A stretch of DNA of 64,000 nucleotides from NCBI RefSeq assembly GCF_008247605.1, contig NZ_CP043420.1:1240001-1304000 (forward strand), in the 5' to 3' direction. The notes beneath the pieces were generated by a model that was given only the letters and a program-made list of their open reading frames with translations, was not told where the DNA came from and ran no database searches. Positions 26,345-35,604 of this stretch are shown one piece after another (within the stretch, counting starts at the first letter, position 1; each line of letters begins with the position of its first letter). Source of the stretch: Kushneria phosphatilytica. GTDB lineage: Bacteria; Pseudomonadota; Gammaproteobacteria; Pseudomonadales; Halomonadaceae. A program made the position numbers and the translations under genes.

Positions 26345-27226
26345 ATGTTCGATAAAGGGCATTTTTCAGGCCTTGTGGCTGGCGCTTTTACTGTTGCGCT
26401 CTGGGCCAGTCTTCCGGTGCTGCGCAGCCTGGCAAGCCTGCCGCCAATGCTGGTAGCGGCCGTGGCAATGATCTGCGCAGCCGCACTGGCCCGGCTGTTC
26501 GGCAGGCTTCAGCCCAATCGTTCCGGCGCCAATCCGAAGGCGGATTGGCACTACTGGCTAATGGCGGTGGGTGGGCTGATCGGGGCGCTCTATTTCTATT
26601 TTCTGGCACTGCAGCACGGCGATCCGGCCAAGGTGACTCTGGTGACCTATACCTGGCCGCTGGGGTTTGTGCTGATGGCGGATCGACTCGCCGGCAAGGG
26701 GCTGAGAATCAGGACGCTGCTGGGCGCGGCGGTAGCCTTCATTGGTCTGATGCCGCTGGTGCTCTCCAACAGCACTGGCAGTTCAACCTCCTGGCTGGCT
26801 TATATGGCAGGCCTGGCGGCCGGTGTCTCGTGGATTGCGTTTTCGCTCTATCTGAGACAGACCGGTGGTTTATCCAGCCGGGGTTACAGCACCCTCTTTC
26901 TTCACGTGGGCGTGATCACCCTGTTGGTGCATCTGCTGTTCGAAGCCTCAGTACCTTCGGCAACTCCACAGGACTGGGCTGTGGCGGCCATGATCGGGGT
27001 CGGCCCGTACGGCGTCGCGTTCATGGCATGGGGATATGCGCTGCGTCATGGGCCTTCCACACTGCTGGGCGTCATGACTTATCTGGTGCCGGTAATAGCG
27101 GCTAGCCTGCTGGTACTGCTGGGCTGGAGCAGTCCGAGCTATCAGCTGCTGATTGCCTGCGCTGCTGTGCTGTGCGGCGCTTTGATTACTCAGGCTTCCC
27201 GATTCAGAAGAATGAAGCTGGCGTAA
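26345..27226 (+). CDS. EamA/DMT-family exporter (YddG-like)
   Basis: This 293-residue protein has about ten membrane segments in two EamA repeats (e.g. GALYFYFLALQHGDPAKVTLVTY in the first, WAVAAMIGVGPYGVAFMAWGYAL in the second). It is similar in arrangement to aromatic or broad amino acid exporters such as YddG. The ATG at 26345 was preferred to 26312 because GGGAG lies 7 bp before it. A divergent LysR gene is its likely regulator. Confidence 0.85.
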   Translation: MFDKGHFSGLVAGAFTVALWASLPVLRSLASLPPMLVAAVAMICAAALARLFGRLQPNRSGANPKADWHYWLMAVGGLIGALYFYFLALQHGDPAKVTLVTYTWPLGFVLMADRLAGKGLRIRTLLGAAVAFIGLMPLVLSNSTGSSTSWLAYMAGLAAGVSWIAFSLYLRQTGGLSSRGYSTLFLHVGVITLLVHLLFEASVPSATPQDWAVAAMIGVGPYGVAFMAWGYALRHGPSTLLGVMTYLVPVIAASLLVLLGWSSPSYQLLIACAAVLCGALITQASRFRRMKLA

Positions 27227-27243
27227 CGCCGAATCGGCCCGGG

Positions 27244-28332
27244 TCAGGTGATCGCTACCATGACGCTTTCCAGCGACTCACGCGGAATATCGCGGGTAAT
27301 GAATACCAGCCGGGAGCGATGATCATCATCCGGCCAGGCATCGAGTTCCATCGGTGGATGGAACACATGCTGTACGCCGTGAATGACGGACGGACGGTTG
27401 TGTCCGGCGATATTCAGAATGCCCTTGAGACGCAGCATGTTGTCGCCCATCAGGCTGAGCATGAGTTCGAGCCAGGCCTCGAAGCGCTCCCGCTGTATCG
27501 GTGTTGACAGGGTAAAGCAGTGGGCCCGGATATGATCGTCATGACGGTTGCGGTCGGAGCCGGTATGACCTTGAGCGAAACCGGGAAATGAGGATGTCTG
27601 CTGGTTAAAAGCAGTACTGAATTGCATGGCCCCAAACGCCGGCGGCGTTGCTGTATGAGTCGCAAGCCAGCGCTGCGGGTTGGAGCGTAGGCCATCGGCA
27701 TCGAGTAATCCCAGCCCCATTAAGTTCCGGGCATTGATCTCTCCATTGATGATCCGCTGCTGACGAGCGCCCGGATTGATTGACGACAGTCTTGCCTGCA
27801 AACCGGAGACTTCTTCCGGGCTTGCCAGATCGGACTTGGTGATCAGCAACAGGTCGGCGACGGCGCTCTGTTTGACCGCTTCGGTGTGATGGTTCAGCGT
27901 CGATTGACCATGGCTGGCGTCAACAATCGAGACTATGCCGTCGAGACGGTAGCGGGTGGCGATCCGCTCATCGGTCATCAGGGTATGCATGATGGGTGCA
28001 GGGTCCGCCAGGCCTGTCGTTTCGATGATCACCCGATCGAACTGGCGTTTGCCCTCGCGGGCGAAGCGCCAGGTGGCGTTGCGCAGCGTCTGAGCCAGAT
28101 CGCCGCGGATCGTGCAGCACACGCAACCGCTATCCATCGCCATCACCTGGGTCTCGTCAGTGGCGCTGAAGAGTTGATGATCCAGTCCGATCTCGCCGAA
28201 TTCATTGATGACCACCAGCGTGCGGGACATCTCCGGCTGACGCACCAGCTGATTCAGCAGGGTTGTCTTGCCGCTACCGAGGAAGCCGGTCAACAGTGTG
28301 ACTGGTATTGAAGAGGAACTGCGTTTCGCCAT
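27244..28332 (-). CDS. COG0523 GTPase (CobW/YjiA/ZigA family), first copy
   Basis: This 362-residue G3E GTPase has the P-loop GFLGSGKT (16-23), the metal-binding CxCC motif (C70-V-C72-C73), the ESTG-type switch seen as IETTGLADP, LITKSDLA as the guanine-specificity motif, and a C-terminal CobW domain. Between the domains lies a short His/Asp-rich stretch (RNRHDDHIRAH) that may bind metal. COG0523 members act as zinc or cobalt metallochaperones. The gene is divergent from a Zur-box-preceded paralogue, so a zinc role is likely. The ATG at 28332 follows AGGGA; an ATG at 28371 is less likely. Confidence 0.9.
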   Translation of the reverse strand: MAKRSSSSIPVTLLTGFLGSGKTTLLNQLVRQPEMSRTLVVINEFGEIGLDHQLFSATDETQVMAMDSGCVCCTIRGDLAQTLRNATWRFAREGKRQFDRVIIETTGLADPAPIMHTLMTDERIATRYRLDGIVSIVDASHGQSTLNHHTEAVKQSAVADLLLITKSDLASPEEVSGLQARLSSINPGARQQRIINGEINARNLMGLGLLDADGLRSNPQRWLATHTATPPAFGAMQFSTAFNQQTSSFPGFAQGHTGSDRNRHDDHIRAHCFTLSTPIQRERFEAWLELMLSLMGDNMLRLKGILNIAGHNRPSVIHGVQHVFHPPMELDAWPDDDHRSRLVFITRDIPRESLESVMVAIT

Positions 28333-28712
28333 GGTGGTCCCTGAAACGAAATGATCACTGCAAACTGCCATCCGGAAAACCGCTCCGGATAAATTCCTGG
28401 GGGCAGAGTATTGCTACCCATCCATCTCATGCCAACCCGCCCACTCCCTCCCGGTATGCTGTAAAGGCCTTGAGTTTGCGAGACAGAAGTCAACAGTGAG
28501 GCAGTCATGCCACCTCGATGCAGTGGTCTGCAGGTGTCGGCCTGTCAGGCATGAAGATTGACGGTCCTGGGCATGTTTATTGTTATGATATAACATATAT
28601 ATTATAGTGCGCCATCGCTGCTGATGCCTCTCTCGGCGACGCCGGATGCTGAATACATGAATGGCGGTCGCGACGAGAACACCCTTTCTCGAAGAACACA
28701 GGACCAGGTTTG
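28333..28712. other. Divergent regulatory region between the two COG0523 genes
   Basis: No gene is seen in these 380 bp. A Zur-box-like palindrome is at 28581-28595, in an AT-rich pocket about 120 bp before zigA and 250 bp from the divergent copy. No second box was seen near the divergent gene. Confidence 0.6.
28581..28595. promoter_or_regulatory. Zur box upstream of zigA
   Basis: TGTTAT-GAT-ATAACA has perfect 6-bp arms and matches the GTTATnnTATAAC-like Zur operator of proteobacteria. It lies in the AT-rich promoter region of the zigA-folE2 genes. Confidence 0.85.
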
Positions 28713-29942
<1,230 letters not shown>

Positions 29943-29999
29943 CAAACAACGATTCGATCGCTTTCGCTTTTTGATGTGACCTGCAAGGACCGAATAATC

Positions 30000-30908
30000 A
30001 TGAACCGCAATGATCTACCTGATATTGCCACGGAGACTTCGACGCTGCAGGGAGCGCTCTCTCGGGTGGGCATGGAGCAGATTGCCCTGCCGCTACAGGT
30101 AGCGGGGCAGGGGATCGTGGGCCGCGCATCAGCCGGTGTCAGCCTGGATAATGCATCGGCACGAGGTGTGCACATGTCCCGTCTCTATCTGGCTCTGAGT
30201 GCACTGGAAAACCGCGAGCTTTCCATCGACGAGGTGGAAGGGGTGCTCGATGCCTTTCTTGATACACACCAGGGGTTATCGGATCGCGCCTTTCTGGATC
30301 TGAGCGGTGAAGCGATGCTCAGGCGACCCGCCCTGGTCAGCCCGTTGTCAGGCTGGAAAGCCTATCCCTTTACCTTGCGCTGCCGAAAGGATACGCAAGG
30401 ATTACAAGCCACCCTCGAGCTGACGATCGGTTATTCCTCTACCTGCCCCTGTTCGGCAGCACTGGCACGCCAACTGATTCAGCAGTCTTTTGACGAGCAC
30501 TTCCAGGACACGCCGTTGACCCATGAGGCCGTCCATGACTGGCTGGGCAGTGAGCAGGGCGTGCCGGCGACCCCTCACAGCCAGCGCAGTCAGACGCATC
30601 TTTCGCTGCGTCTGAAGAACACGCCCGAAGCGCTGCCGCTGGAGGCGGCCATCAATCGCGTTGAGGATGCTCTCGGCACTGCGCTGCAGACGGCGGTCAA
30701 GCGTGTTGACGAGCAGGCCTTCGCGCTGGCCAATGGTCAGAACCTGATGTTCTGCGAGGATGCCGCACGTCGCCTGCATCACACCCTGCAGACGCAGGAG
30801 GAAGTGATCGGTTTCCAGCTGCAGGTTGTGCATGCCGAGAGCCTGCATGCGCACGACGCCGTGGCCAGCAGTGAGTGGAACTGGCAGGGCTGTGGTGAGG
30901 CTTTCTGA
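30000..30908 (+). CDS. folE2: GTP cyclohydrolase FolE2
   Basis: This 302-residue enzyme is the type IB GTP cyclohydrolase, which makes dihydroneopterin triphosphate for folate synthesis. The family motif SSTCPCSAALA contains the active-site Cys149. Unlike zinc-dependent FolE, FolE2 can use other divalent metals, and it is commonly Zur-regulated as a zinc-sparing substitute. The ATG at 30000 follows AAGGA. It probably shares the Zur-controlled transcript of zigA. Confidence 0.95.
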   Translation: MNRNDLPDIATETSTLQGALSRVGMEQIALPLQVAGQGIVGRASAGVSLDNASARGVHMSRLYLALSALENRELSIDEVEGVLDAFLDTHQGLSDRAFLDLSGEAMLRRPALVSPLSGWKAYPFTLRCRKDTQGLQATLELTIGYSSTCPCSAALARQLIQQSFDEHFQDTPLTHEAVHDWLGSEQGVPATPHSQRSQTHLSLRLKNTPEALPLEAAINRVEDALGTALQTAVKRVDEQAFALANGQNLMFCEDAARRLHHTLQTQEEVIGFQLQVVHAESLHAHDAVASSEWNWQGCGEAF

Positions 30909-31008
30909 TCCATTTGTTGCTATGCAATGCGCGCAGGTACGCAATGGTTGGGATATCTCTCAGGATTTGAGGATTGAAAACACCCGAACCAACACTTTAA
31001 GCTCTTTA

Positions 31009-31023
31009 TGTTACGATATAACG
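31009..31023. promoter_or_regulatory. Zur box upstream of the metal ABC transporter
   Basis: TGTTACGATATAACG is an imperfect palindrome whose core GTTACGATATAAC differs from the zigA box at one base. It lies 14 bp before the start of the binding-protein gene, where a repressor would block transcription. Confidence 0.8.
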
Positions 31024-31036
31024 TATCTTTTGGTGG

Positions 31037-31963
31037 ATGATAATGATGCTTGCTTTCCCGGACTCGAGTTTTTATAGACGCCTCGTTGCGATGATATCCG
31101 TGCTGGGGCTATTGAGCACTTTCGGCATGGCAAGCGCTGATGAAGCAAGGATCCGGGTGGTTGCGGCCGAGAGCAGCTACGGCAGCATGGTGCAGACGAT
31201 CGGCGGCGAGCATGTCGAGGTCACCTCGCTGCTGGATAGCCCCGATGTCAATCCACACGAGTTCAAGGGCAGCCCCCGGATCGGCCGTCAGTTGCAGAAC
31301 GCTGATCTGGTGGTCATGAACGGAGCAGGATTCGATGGCTGGATGGGACCGCTGCTCGAAGGCACCAGTCAGGAGGGGCGAACCGTGGTCAAGGCCAGTG
31401 AGGCTGGTAGTGCCATGATCATGGCGGACAATAACTGGCACCTGTTCTACTCGCCCCGCATCATGCTGGCGACCGCCAGTCATGTCACCCAGGCCCTGAG
31501 CCAACAGGATCCGACGCACGAGCGCGACTATCGGCATGGCCTTGTGCAATTTCGCAAGGAATTGCTGCCTGTTTACGATCAGGTGCAGCAGCTGATTGCC
31601 AAATATCCGAATCTTACCGTGACAGCGACCGTACCGGTCTACAACTACATGATCCAGTTACTGGGTTATCAAAATCTTTACCACGATGTTCAGTTTGCCT
31701 CGATGCGCAACAGTCAGCCCAGTGCTCGGCAGGTCAGCGAATTCATTCAGGGGTTGAAGCAGCACAAGGTGCGTCTGCTGATCTATAACCGGCAGGTGCA
31801 TAACCGCCTGACCAAAAATGAGGTGCAGAGTGCCAGGGAAGCCGGGGTGCCGGTAGTGGGTGTCAGTGCGATTCCATTACATGGCGACAATTACGCCCAA
31901 TGGCAGATCAGGCAGCTCAAGGCGATTGAGAAGGCCCTCGATAAAGCGCAAAAACCGTCCTGA
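31037..31963 (+). CDS. ZnuA-like metal ABC transporter binding protein
   Basis: This periplasmic protein of about 308 residues has a signal peptide ending near MASADE and the cluster A-I fold of zinc and manganese binding proteins. NPHEF (H74) and NWHLF (H135) match the first two metal-ligand histidines. The third, normally in a HxAFxY-type segment, is absent: the equivalent TATVPVYNYM has no histidine. No His-rich loop is present. The metal site therefore differs from standard ZnuA; zinc, possibly bound by other residues or with a ligand, is still likely from the Zur box and neighbours. ATGs at 31043 and 31046 are alternative starts. Confidence 0.85.
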   Translation: MIMMLAFPDSSFYRRLVAMISVLGLLSTFGMASADEARIRVVAAESSYGSMVQTIGGEHVEVTSLLDSPDVNPHEFKGSPRIGRQLQNADLVVMNGAGFDGWMGPLLEGTSQEGRTVVKASEAGSAMIMADNNWHLFYSPRIMLATASHVTQALSQQDPTHERDYRHGLVQFRKELLPVYDQVQQLIAKYPNLTVTATVPVYNYMIQLLGYQNLYHDVQFASMRNSQPSARQVSEFIQGLKQHKVRLLIYNRQVHNRLTKNEVQSAREAGVPVVGVSAIPLHGDNYAQWQIRQLKAIEKALDKAQKPS

Positions 31964-31965
31964 TC

Positions 31966-32793
31966 ATGACCTGTGATGTATCCGCAGTGCATGCTCGCGC
32001 GATTGCGGCAGGCAAGGGAGCGCAGCATGCCTTCAGTGATTTGTCATTCGAGCTGCCAGTAGCCAGCTTCACGGCGCTGGCAGGCCCCAATGGTTCCGGC
32101 AAGACGACCCTGTTCGAGACCTTGCTGGGTCTGGCGAGTCTGCGTCGGGGGGCGCTTGATGTGTTCGAGCAGTCGCCGCGCAAGGCACGTTCGGCGGTCG
32201 CTTATGTGCCGCAGGCCAGTCGTCTGTTGCATGACGGCCAGTTCATTGGCCGTGAATTCGTGGCGGCGGCGTGGCGTGCCCGGCGATGGGGGATCACCTG
32301 GCATCAGAAGGCCGCGGCACAAGCCGTGGATCATGCGCTGACTCAGGTGGATGGCCATGTACTGGCACGGCGCCGACTGGGCGAGCTCTCCGGTGGTCAG
32401 CAACAGCGTCTGCTGGTGGCGCAGGCGCTGGTCAATCAGCCGCGGCTGCTGCTCATGGATGAGCCGCTGGCATCGCTGGACCCGGCCGCTCAGGAGCAGA
32501 TCGTGGCGCTGGCCGCCCACCTGAGGAATTGCCTCGGGATGACCGTGCTGTTCAGCACGCATGATGTGAATCCGGTGGTCGATGTGGCTGATCAGGTGCT
32601 CTATCTGGCGGGCGGCAGTGGTCGACTCGGTACCATTGATGAGATCGTCAACGACGAGGTGCTGAGTGCGCTCTATGGCGTGCCCATGCATGTGGTACGC
32701 GAGCGCGGCCGTCTGTTCGTGATGCGTGATCAGGCAGCGGGAGCCTCGCGCTGTGTTGCCGAAATGGCACGGGATGCCGGGAGGTGCGCATGA
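31966..32793 (+). CDS. ZnuC-like ABC transporter ATPase
   Basis: This 275-residue ATP-binding protein has Walker A GPNGSGKTT (about residues 40-48), signature LSGGQQQR, Walker B LLLMDEPLASLDP and the switch histidine in STHD. It powers uptake of metal with the adjacent binding protein and permease. It starts 2 bp after the binding-protein stop and overlaps the permease start by 4 nt. Zinc is the likely cargo from context. Confidence 0.92.
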   Translation: MTCDVSAVHARAIAAGKGAQHAFSDLSFELPVASFTALAGPNGSGKTTLFETLLGLASLRRGALDVFEQSPRKARSAVAYVPQASRLLHDGQFIGREFVAAAWRARRWGITWHQKAAAQAVDHALTQVDGHVLARRRLGELSGGQQQRLLVAQALVNQPRLLLMDEPLASLDPAAQEQIVALAAHLRNCLGMTVLFSTHDVNPVVDVADQVLYLAGGSGRLGTIDEIVNDEVLSALYGVPMHVVRERGRLFVMRDQAAGASRCVAEMARDAGRCA

Positions 32794-33635
32794 ACTGGCC
32801 CGCGCTGCTGGAGATGCAGTTCATGCGCCACGCCTTCGCCGCGGCAAGCTGCATTGCGATCGCCGGTTCGGCGATCGGCTACTTCGTGGTATTGCGGCGT
32901 CAGGCGTTTGCGGCGCATGCGTTGAGCAATGTTGGTTTTGCCGGGGCGGCGGGCGCCTCGCTGCTGGGCATCGACCCCCTGCTCGGGTTATTCGTCTTCG
33001 TGCTGGCCTCTGCAGTGCTGATGGCGCTGGCAGGGGAGAACGTCGGGCAGCGGGATATCAGTGTCGGCATGATCCTGATGGTCTCGCTGGGGCTGGGCAT
33101 CCTGTTCGTCAATCTTTACAGCGCCAATGCGGATGCCGCTATCGGTATCCTGTTCGGCAGTGTACTGGGCATCAGTCACGAACAACTGCACATGACCTTC
33201 ATGACTTCACTGGTGGTGATGGGGTTGCTGGTGATCATGTTCCGCCCATTGCGGTTTGCCAGTCTCAATGCGCCTGCGGCCCGGGGGCGAGGACTACCTG
33301 TCACGGCACTCAACCTGCTGTTTCTGCTGTTGCTGGGGGCCACCGCGGCCATGGCGGTACCGGTGATCGGCTCGCTGCTCAGCTTTGCCATCTTCATCGG
33401 CCCCGCAGCGGCGGCCCAGGCCTGGACGGGGCGGGTCGCCTCCGGGCTGGTGCTGACCATGGCGCTGGCCCTGCTCGAAACCTGGGGCGGCATCGCGGCC
33501 TCGTACTACATCAACTGGCCGGCTTCCTCCTGTATCGCGATACTGAGCTTTGCCATCTACGCCCTGGGCTGGCTCTCCTCCCGGCATGCCCTGTTTCGCC
33601 GGTTTGACAAACATATCCGCACAACAACGAGCTGA
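32790..33635 (+). CDS. ZnuB-like metal ABC transporter permease
   Basis: This 281-residue membrane protein belongs to the ABC-3 permease family of zinc and manganese importers, with about eight or nine helices and stretches such as GYFVVLRRQAFAAHALSNVGFAG, GILFGSVLGIS and GSLLSFAIFIGPAAAA. The ATG overlaps the ATPase stop (ATGA) with GGAGG upstream. With the two preceding genes it forms a complete importer. Confidence 0.92.
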   Translation: MNWPALLEMQFMRHAFAAASCIAIAGSAIGYFVVLRRQAFAAHALSNVGFAGAAGASLLGIDPLLGLFVFVLASAVLMALAGENVGQRDISVGMILMVSLGLGILFVNLYSANADAAIGILFGSVLGISHEQLHMTFMTSLVVMGLLVIMFRPLRFASLNAPAARGRGLPVTALNLLFLLLLGATAAMAVPVIGSLLSFAIFIGPAAAAQAWTGRVASGLVLTMALALLETWGGIAASYYINWPASSCIAILSFAIYALGWLSSRHALFRRFDKHIRTTTS

Positions 33636-33711
33636 TCGTTAGACGATCACCGATTCCCGGAAACCCTGCCATTCATCCCGCTTCCAAAAAGTTGTTCTGC
33701 ATGAAATGTGA

Positions 33712-33726
33712 TGTTATATCGTTAAA
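33712..33726. promoter_or_regulatory. Zur-box-like site upstream of the porin gene
   Basis: The minus strand reads TTTAACGATATAACA, sharing the core ACGATATAAC with the binding-protein site. It lies just before the proposed porin start and overlaps where its promoter should be. Confidence 0.7.
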
Positions 33727-33730
33727 TAAA

Positions 33731-34963
33731 GTGCCATTGATTCAAAAACAGGCACGTCGTTTATTGTCGTCAATGATCAATCTCTGTATGGCCATCGGGC
33801 CGGGCGTGCTGGCGCTGCCGGCCAGCGCTGATGAAGCAGGCTCCCGGGTGACGCTCACGGATAGTGGTCTGGGGCTGAAAAGTACCGATGAGCGTTTCGC
33901 CATTCAGTTGCATGGCCTGATTCAGGCGGATGGCGCGGTGTTTGATCAGGATCGTACAGAGCTGGGCAATGGCACCGATATACGTAATGCCAAGCTGATT
34001 CTGAAAGGCCACGTTCAGCATGACTGGGGTTACAAATTTCAGGTCAACTTCGCGAAAGAGGATAACCGGCAGCTGGAAGACATCTTCCTGCAGTATCGCG
34101 GCTTCAGGCCGACCACCATTACAGTGGGTAATGTCAAACAACCTTTCTCGCTGGCGTTTCTGAATGGTAATCGCAATGCCACCTTCATGGAGTTTGCGAT
34201 GATCCATGAGGCATTGGTACCGAAGCGTCGGATCGGCCTCATGGCAGGTTTGCATGGTGGCAGCTGGACAGCGCATATGGGCGGTTTTGCCAACAGCGTG
34301 AAAGAGGACAATAGCGTTGGAGACAGTGGGGCGGGGATAGTTGGTCGTGGTGTCTGGACGCCGGTGCGCAGTCAGCGTCGATTGGTGCTGGCAGGGCTGG
34401 CCGGTCAGTACCGGAGTCTGGGAGATAACCACAAGGTGGCGATCAAAAGTCGCCCGGGGACACATGTCACGAATCAGCGGCTGGTCGGCTTCGGCCCCCA
34501 TACCGGTTTTGCGCCGATTACTGATGCCCGTAACGTCGCAGCAGGTGATGCACAGGTGGCTGTTGTGCATGGCCCCTTTGCAGTGCAGGGAGAGTTCGTG
34601 CACAAGCGCGTCGGGCAAAAGGAGTCACACTTCGATGCTCAGGGGGGCTATATGCAGGCCAGCTACTTCCTGACCGGGGAATCCCGAGCGGCAGCCTACC
34701 AGCCGGGTAAGGGCGCGTTCGGCGCCATTACGCCGATGCACCCCTACGGCGCCTGGCAGGTGGCCCTGCGCTACGACACCCTGAAGCTCAACGACGATAG
34801 CATGGTGGGCGGCCGCGAGCAGAATCTGACGGCCGGGGTGAACTGGTATGCCAACCGTCATGTGCGCTTTTCTGCCAACTACATCCGTATTGATGCTGAA
34901 AGACCGGGTGGGCCGGATAATCGGGCCAATGCATTTGCCGCGCGAGCTCAGCTCGGCTTCTGA
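33731..34963 (+). CDS. OprO/OprP-type outer membrane porin
   Basis: The product is a member of the phosphate-selective porin O/P family: a signal peptide ending in LALPASA, then a beta-barrel domain with ERFAIQLHGLIQADGAVF, GYKFQVNFAKEDN, NVKQPFSLAF, PKRRIGLMAG and a C-terminal strand ending in phenylalanine (RAQLGF). Family members form trimeric anion channels, but here a Zur-box-like site and the zinc operon suggest a role in zinc acquisition. The start is uncertain: the GTG at 33731 gives a positively charged signal-peptide N-region, an ATG at 33773 would shorten it, and ATGs at 33692/33701 lie before the operator. None has a good Shine-Dalgarno. Confidence 0.8.
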   Translation: MPLIQKQARRLLSSMINLCMAIGPGVLALPASADEAGSRVTLTDSGLGLKSTDERFAIQLHGLIQADGAVFDQDRTELGNGTDIRNAKLILKGHVQHDWGYKFQVNFAKEDNRQLEDIFLQYRGFRPTTITVGNVKQPFSLAFLNGNRNATFMEFAMIHEALVPKRRIGLMAGLHGGSWTAHMGGFANSVKEDNSVGDSGAGIVGRGVWTPVRSQRRLVLAGLAGQYRSLGDNHKVAIKSRPGTHVTNQRLVGFGPHTGFAPITDARNVAAGDAQVAVVHGPFAVQGEFVHKRVGQKESHFDAQGGYMQASYFLTGESRAAAYQPGKGAFGAITPMHPYGAWQVALRYDTLKLNDDSMVGGREQNLTAGVNWYANRHVRFSANYIRIDAERPGGPDNRANAFAARAQLGF

Positions 34964-34981
34964 GCCCTGAGCCATTGACTG

Positions 34982-35491
34982 TCAGGCCGTTGAATGCGCG
35001 CGGCGATCGCGTGCCATCCTGGCGATGGTGATTACATTGGTGATGAAAATCAGGGTTTCTGCCAAGGTGCCGCCCACGGCACCAATGATCAGGTTGGTCA
35101 GCGCCCAGGCCAGCGCTGCACCGGCCAGCATCAGCCGCATGGGAATGCCGCGCAGCATGAACATGCCGATCGTACCCAGCACGCCGGCGGTCAGTGGTAA
35201 CAGATCAAGCCAGCCTTCCCAGAAGAGAAGCGAAACGGCCAGGGTGGCGGCCAGCACGCCCGCCATGAGGGGATAACTGCCGGGATGGCGGCGCGCCAGT
35301 ACGATACGCAGAATCACCAGCGTGGTGATGGCTGCCGCGACCCAGCTCGCGAACAGCAGATACTGCAGCGTGAATGCGATATTGGCCGAAATCAGCAGCT
35401 TGAGCAGACGGTCATCACGCTTGCTGGCAAACGCCACCAGGCAGATCGCCAGGGCGATGAGACTGACAATCTGACCGGCGAGCAACTGCAT
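34982..35491 (-). CDS. YgjV-family inner membrane protein
   Basis: This 169-residue protein is almost entirely membrane helices (about six) and resembles the Imp-YgjV family, whose function is unknown. AGGAGGGG lies 4 bp before the ATG. It is convergent with the porin gene at the edge of the zinc island. A possible weak Zur-like site (35509-35521) is found 18 bp upstream of its start, which raises the possibility that it belongs to the same regulon. Confidence 0.75.
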   Translation of the reverse strand: MQLLAGQIVSLIALAICLVAFASKRDDRLLKLLISANIAFTLQYLLFASWVAAAITTLVILRIVLARRHPGSYPLMAGVLAATLAVSLLFWEGWLDLLPLTAGVLGTIGMFMLRGIPMRLMLAGAALAWALTNLIIGAVGGTLAETLIFITNVITIARMARDRRAHSTA

Positions 35492-35508
35492 GACCCCTCC
35501 TGTCGGGC

Positions 35509-35523
35509 GTTATATCGCGATAT
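35509..35523. promoter_or_regulatory. Possible fourth Zur-like site before the ygjV-like gene
   Basis: On the minus strand, ATATCGCGATATAAC shares CGATATAAC with the other boxes. It also forms a perfect 12-bp palindrome ATATCGCGATAT (35512-35523), so it might belong to another regulator. Confidence 0.35.
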
Positions 35524-35604
35524 CCGGCAAGAGGATAGCAGGCGTGGCTCTGCTGCAGGCCACGCATATCAGTTGACCGGGCTGGGTTCATGAGCTCAGG
35601 CAGG

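Noticed and set aside
33634..33648. GATCGT-TAG-ACGATC hairpin at the end of the metal permease gene
   Set aside because: The stem is short and no T-run follows on either strand, so it is not called a terminator.
33770..34618. 282-codon frame opposite the porin gene
   Set aside because: The porin has a signal peptide and barrel motifs; the opposite frame has neither start signals nor known domains.
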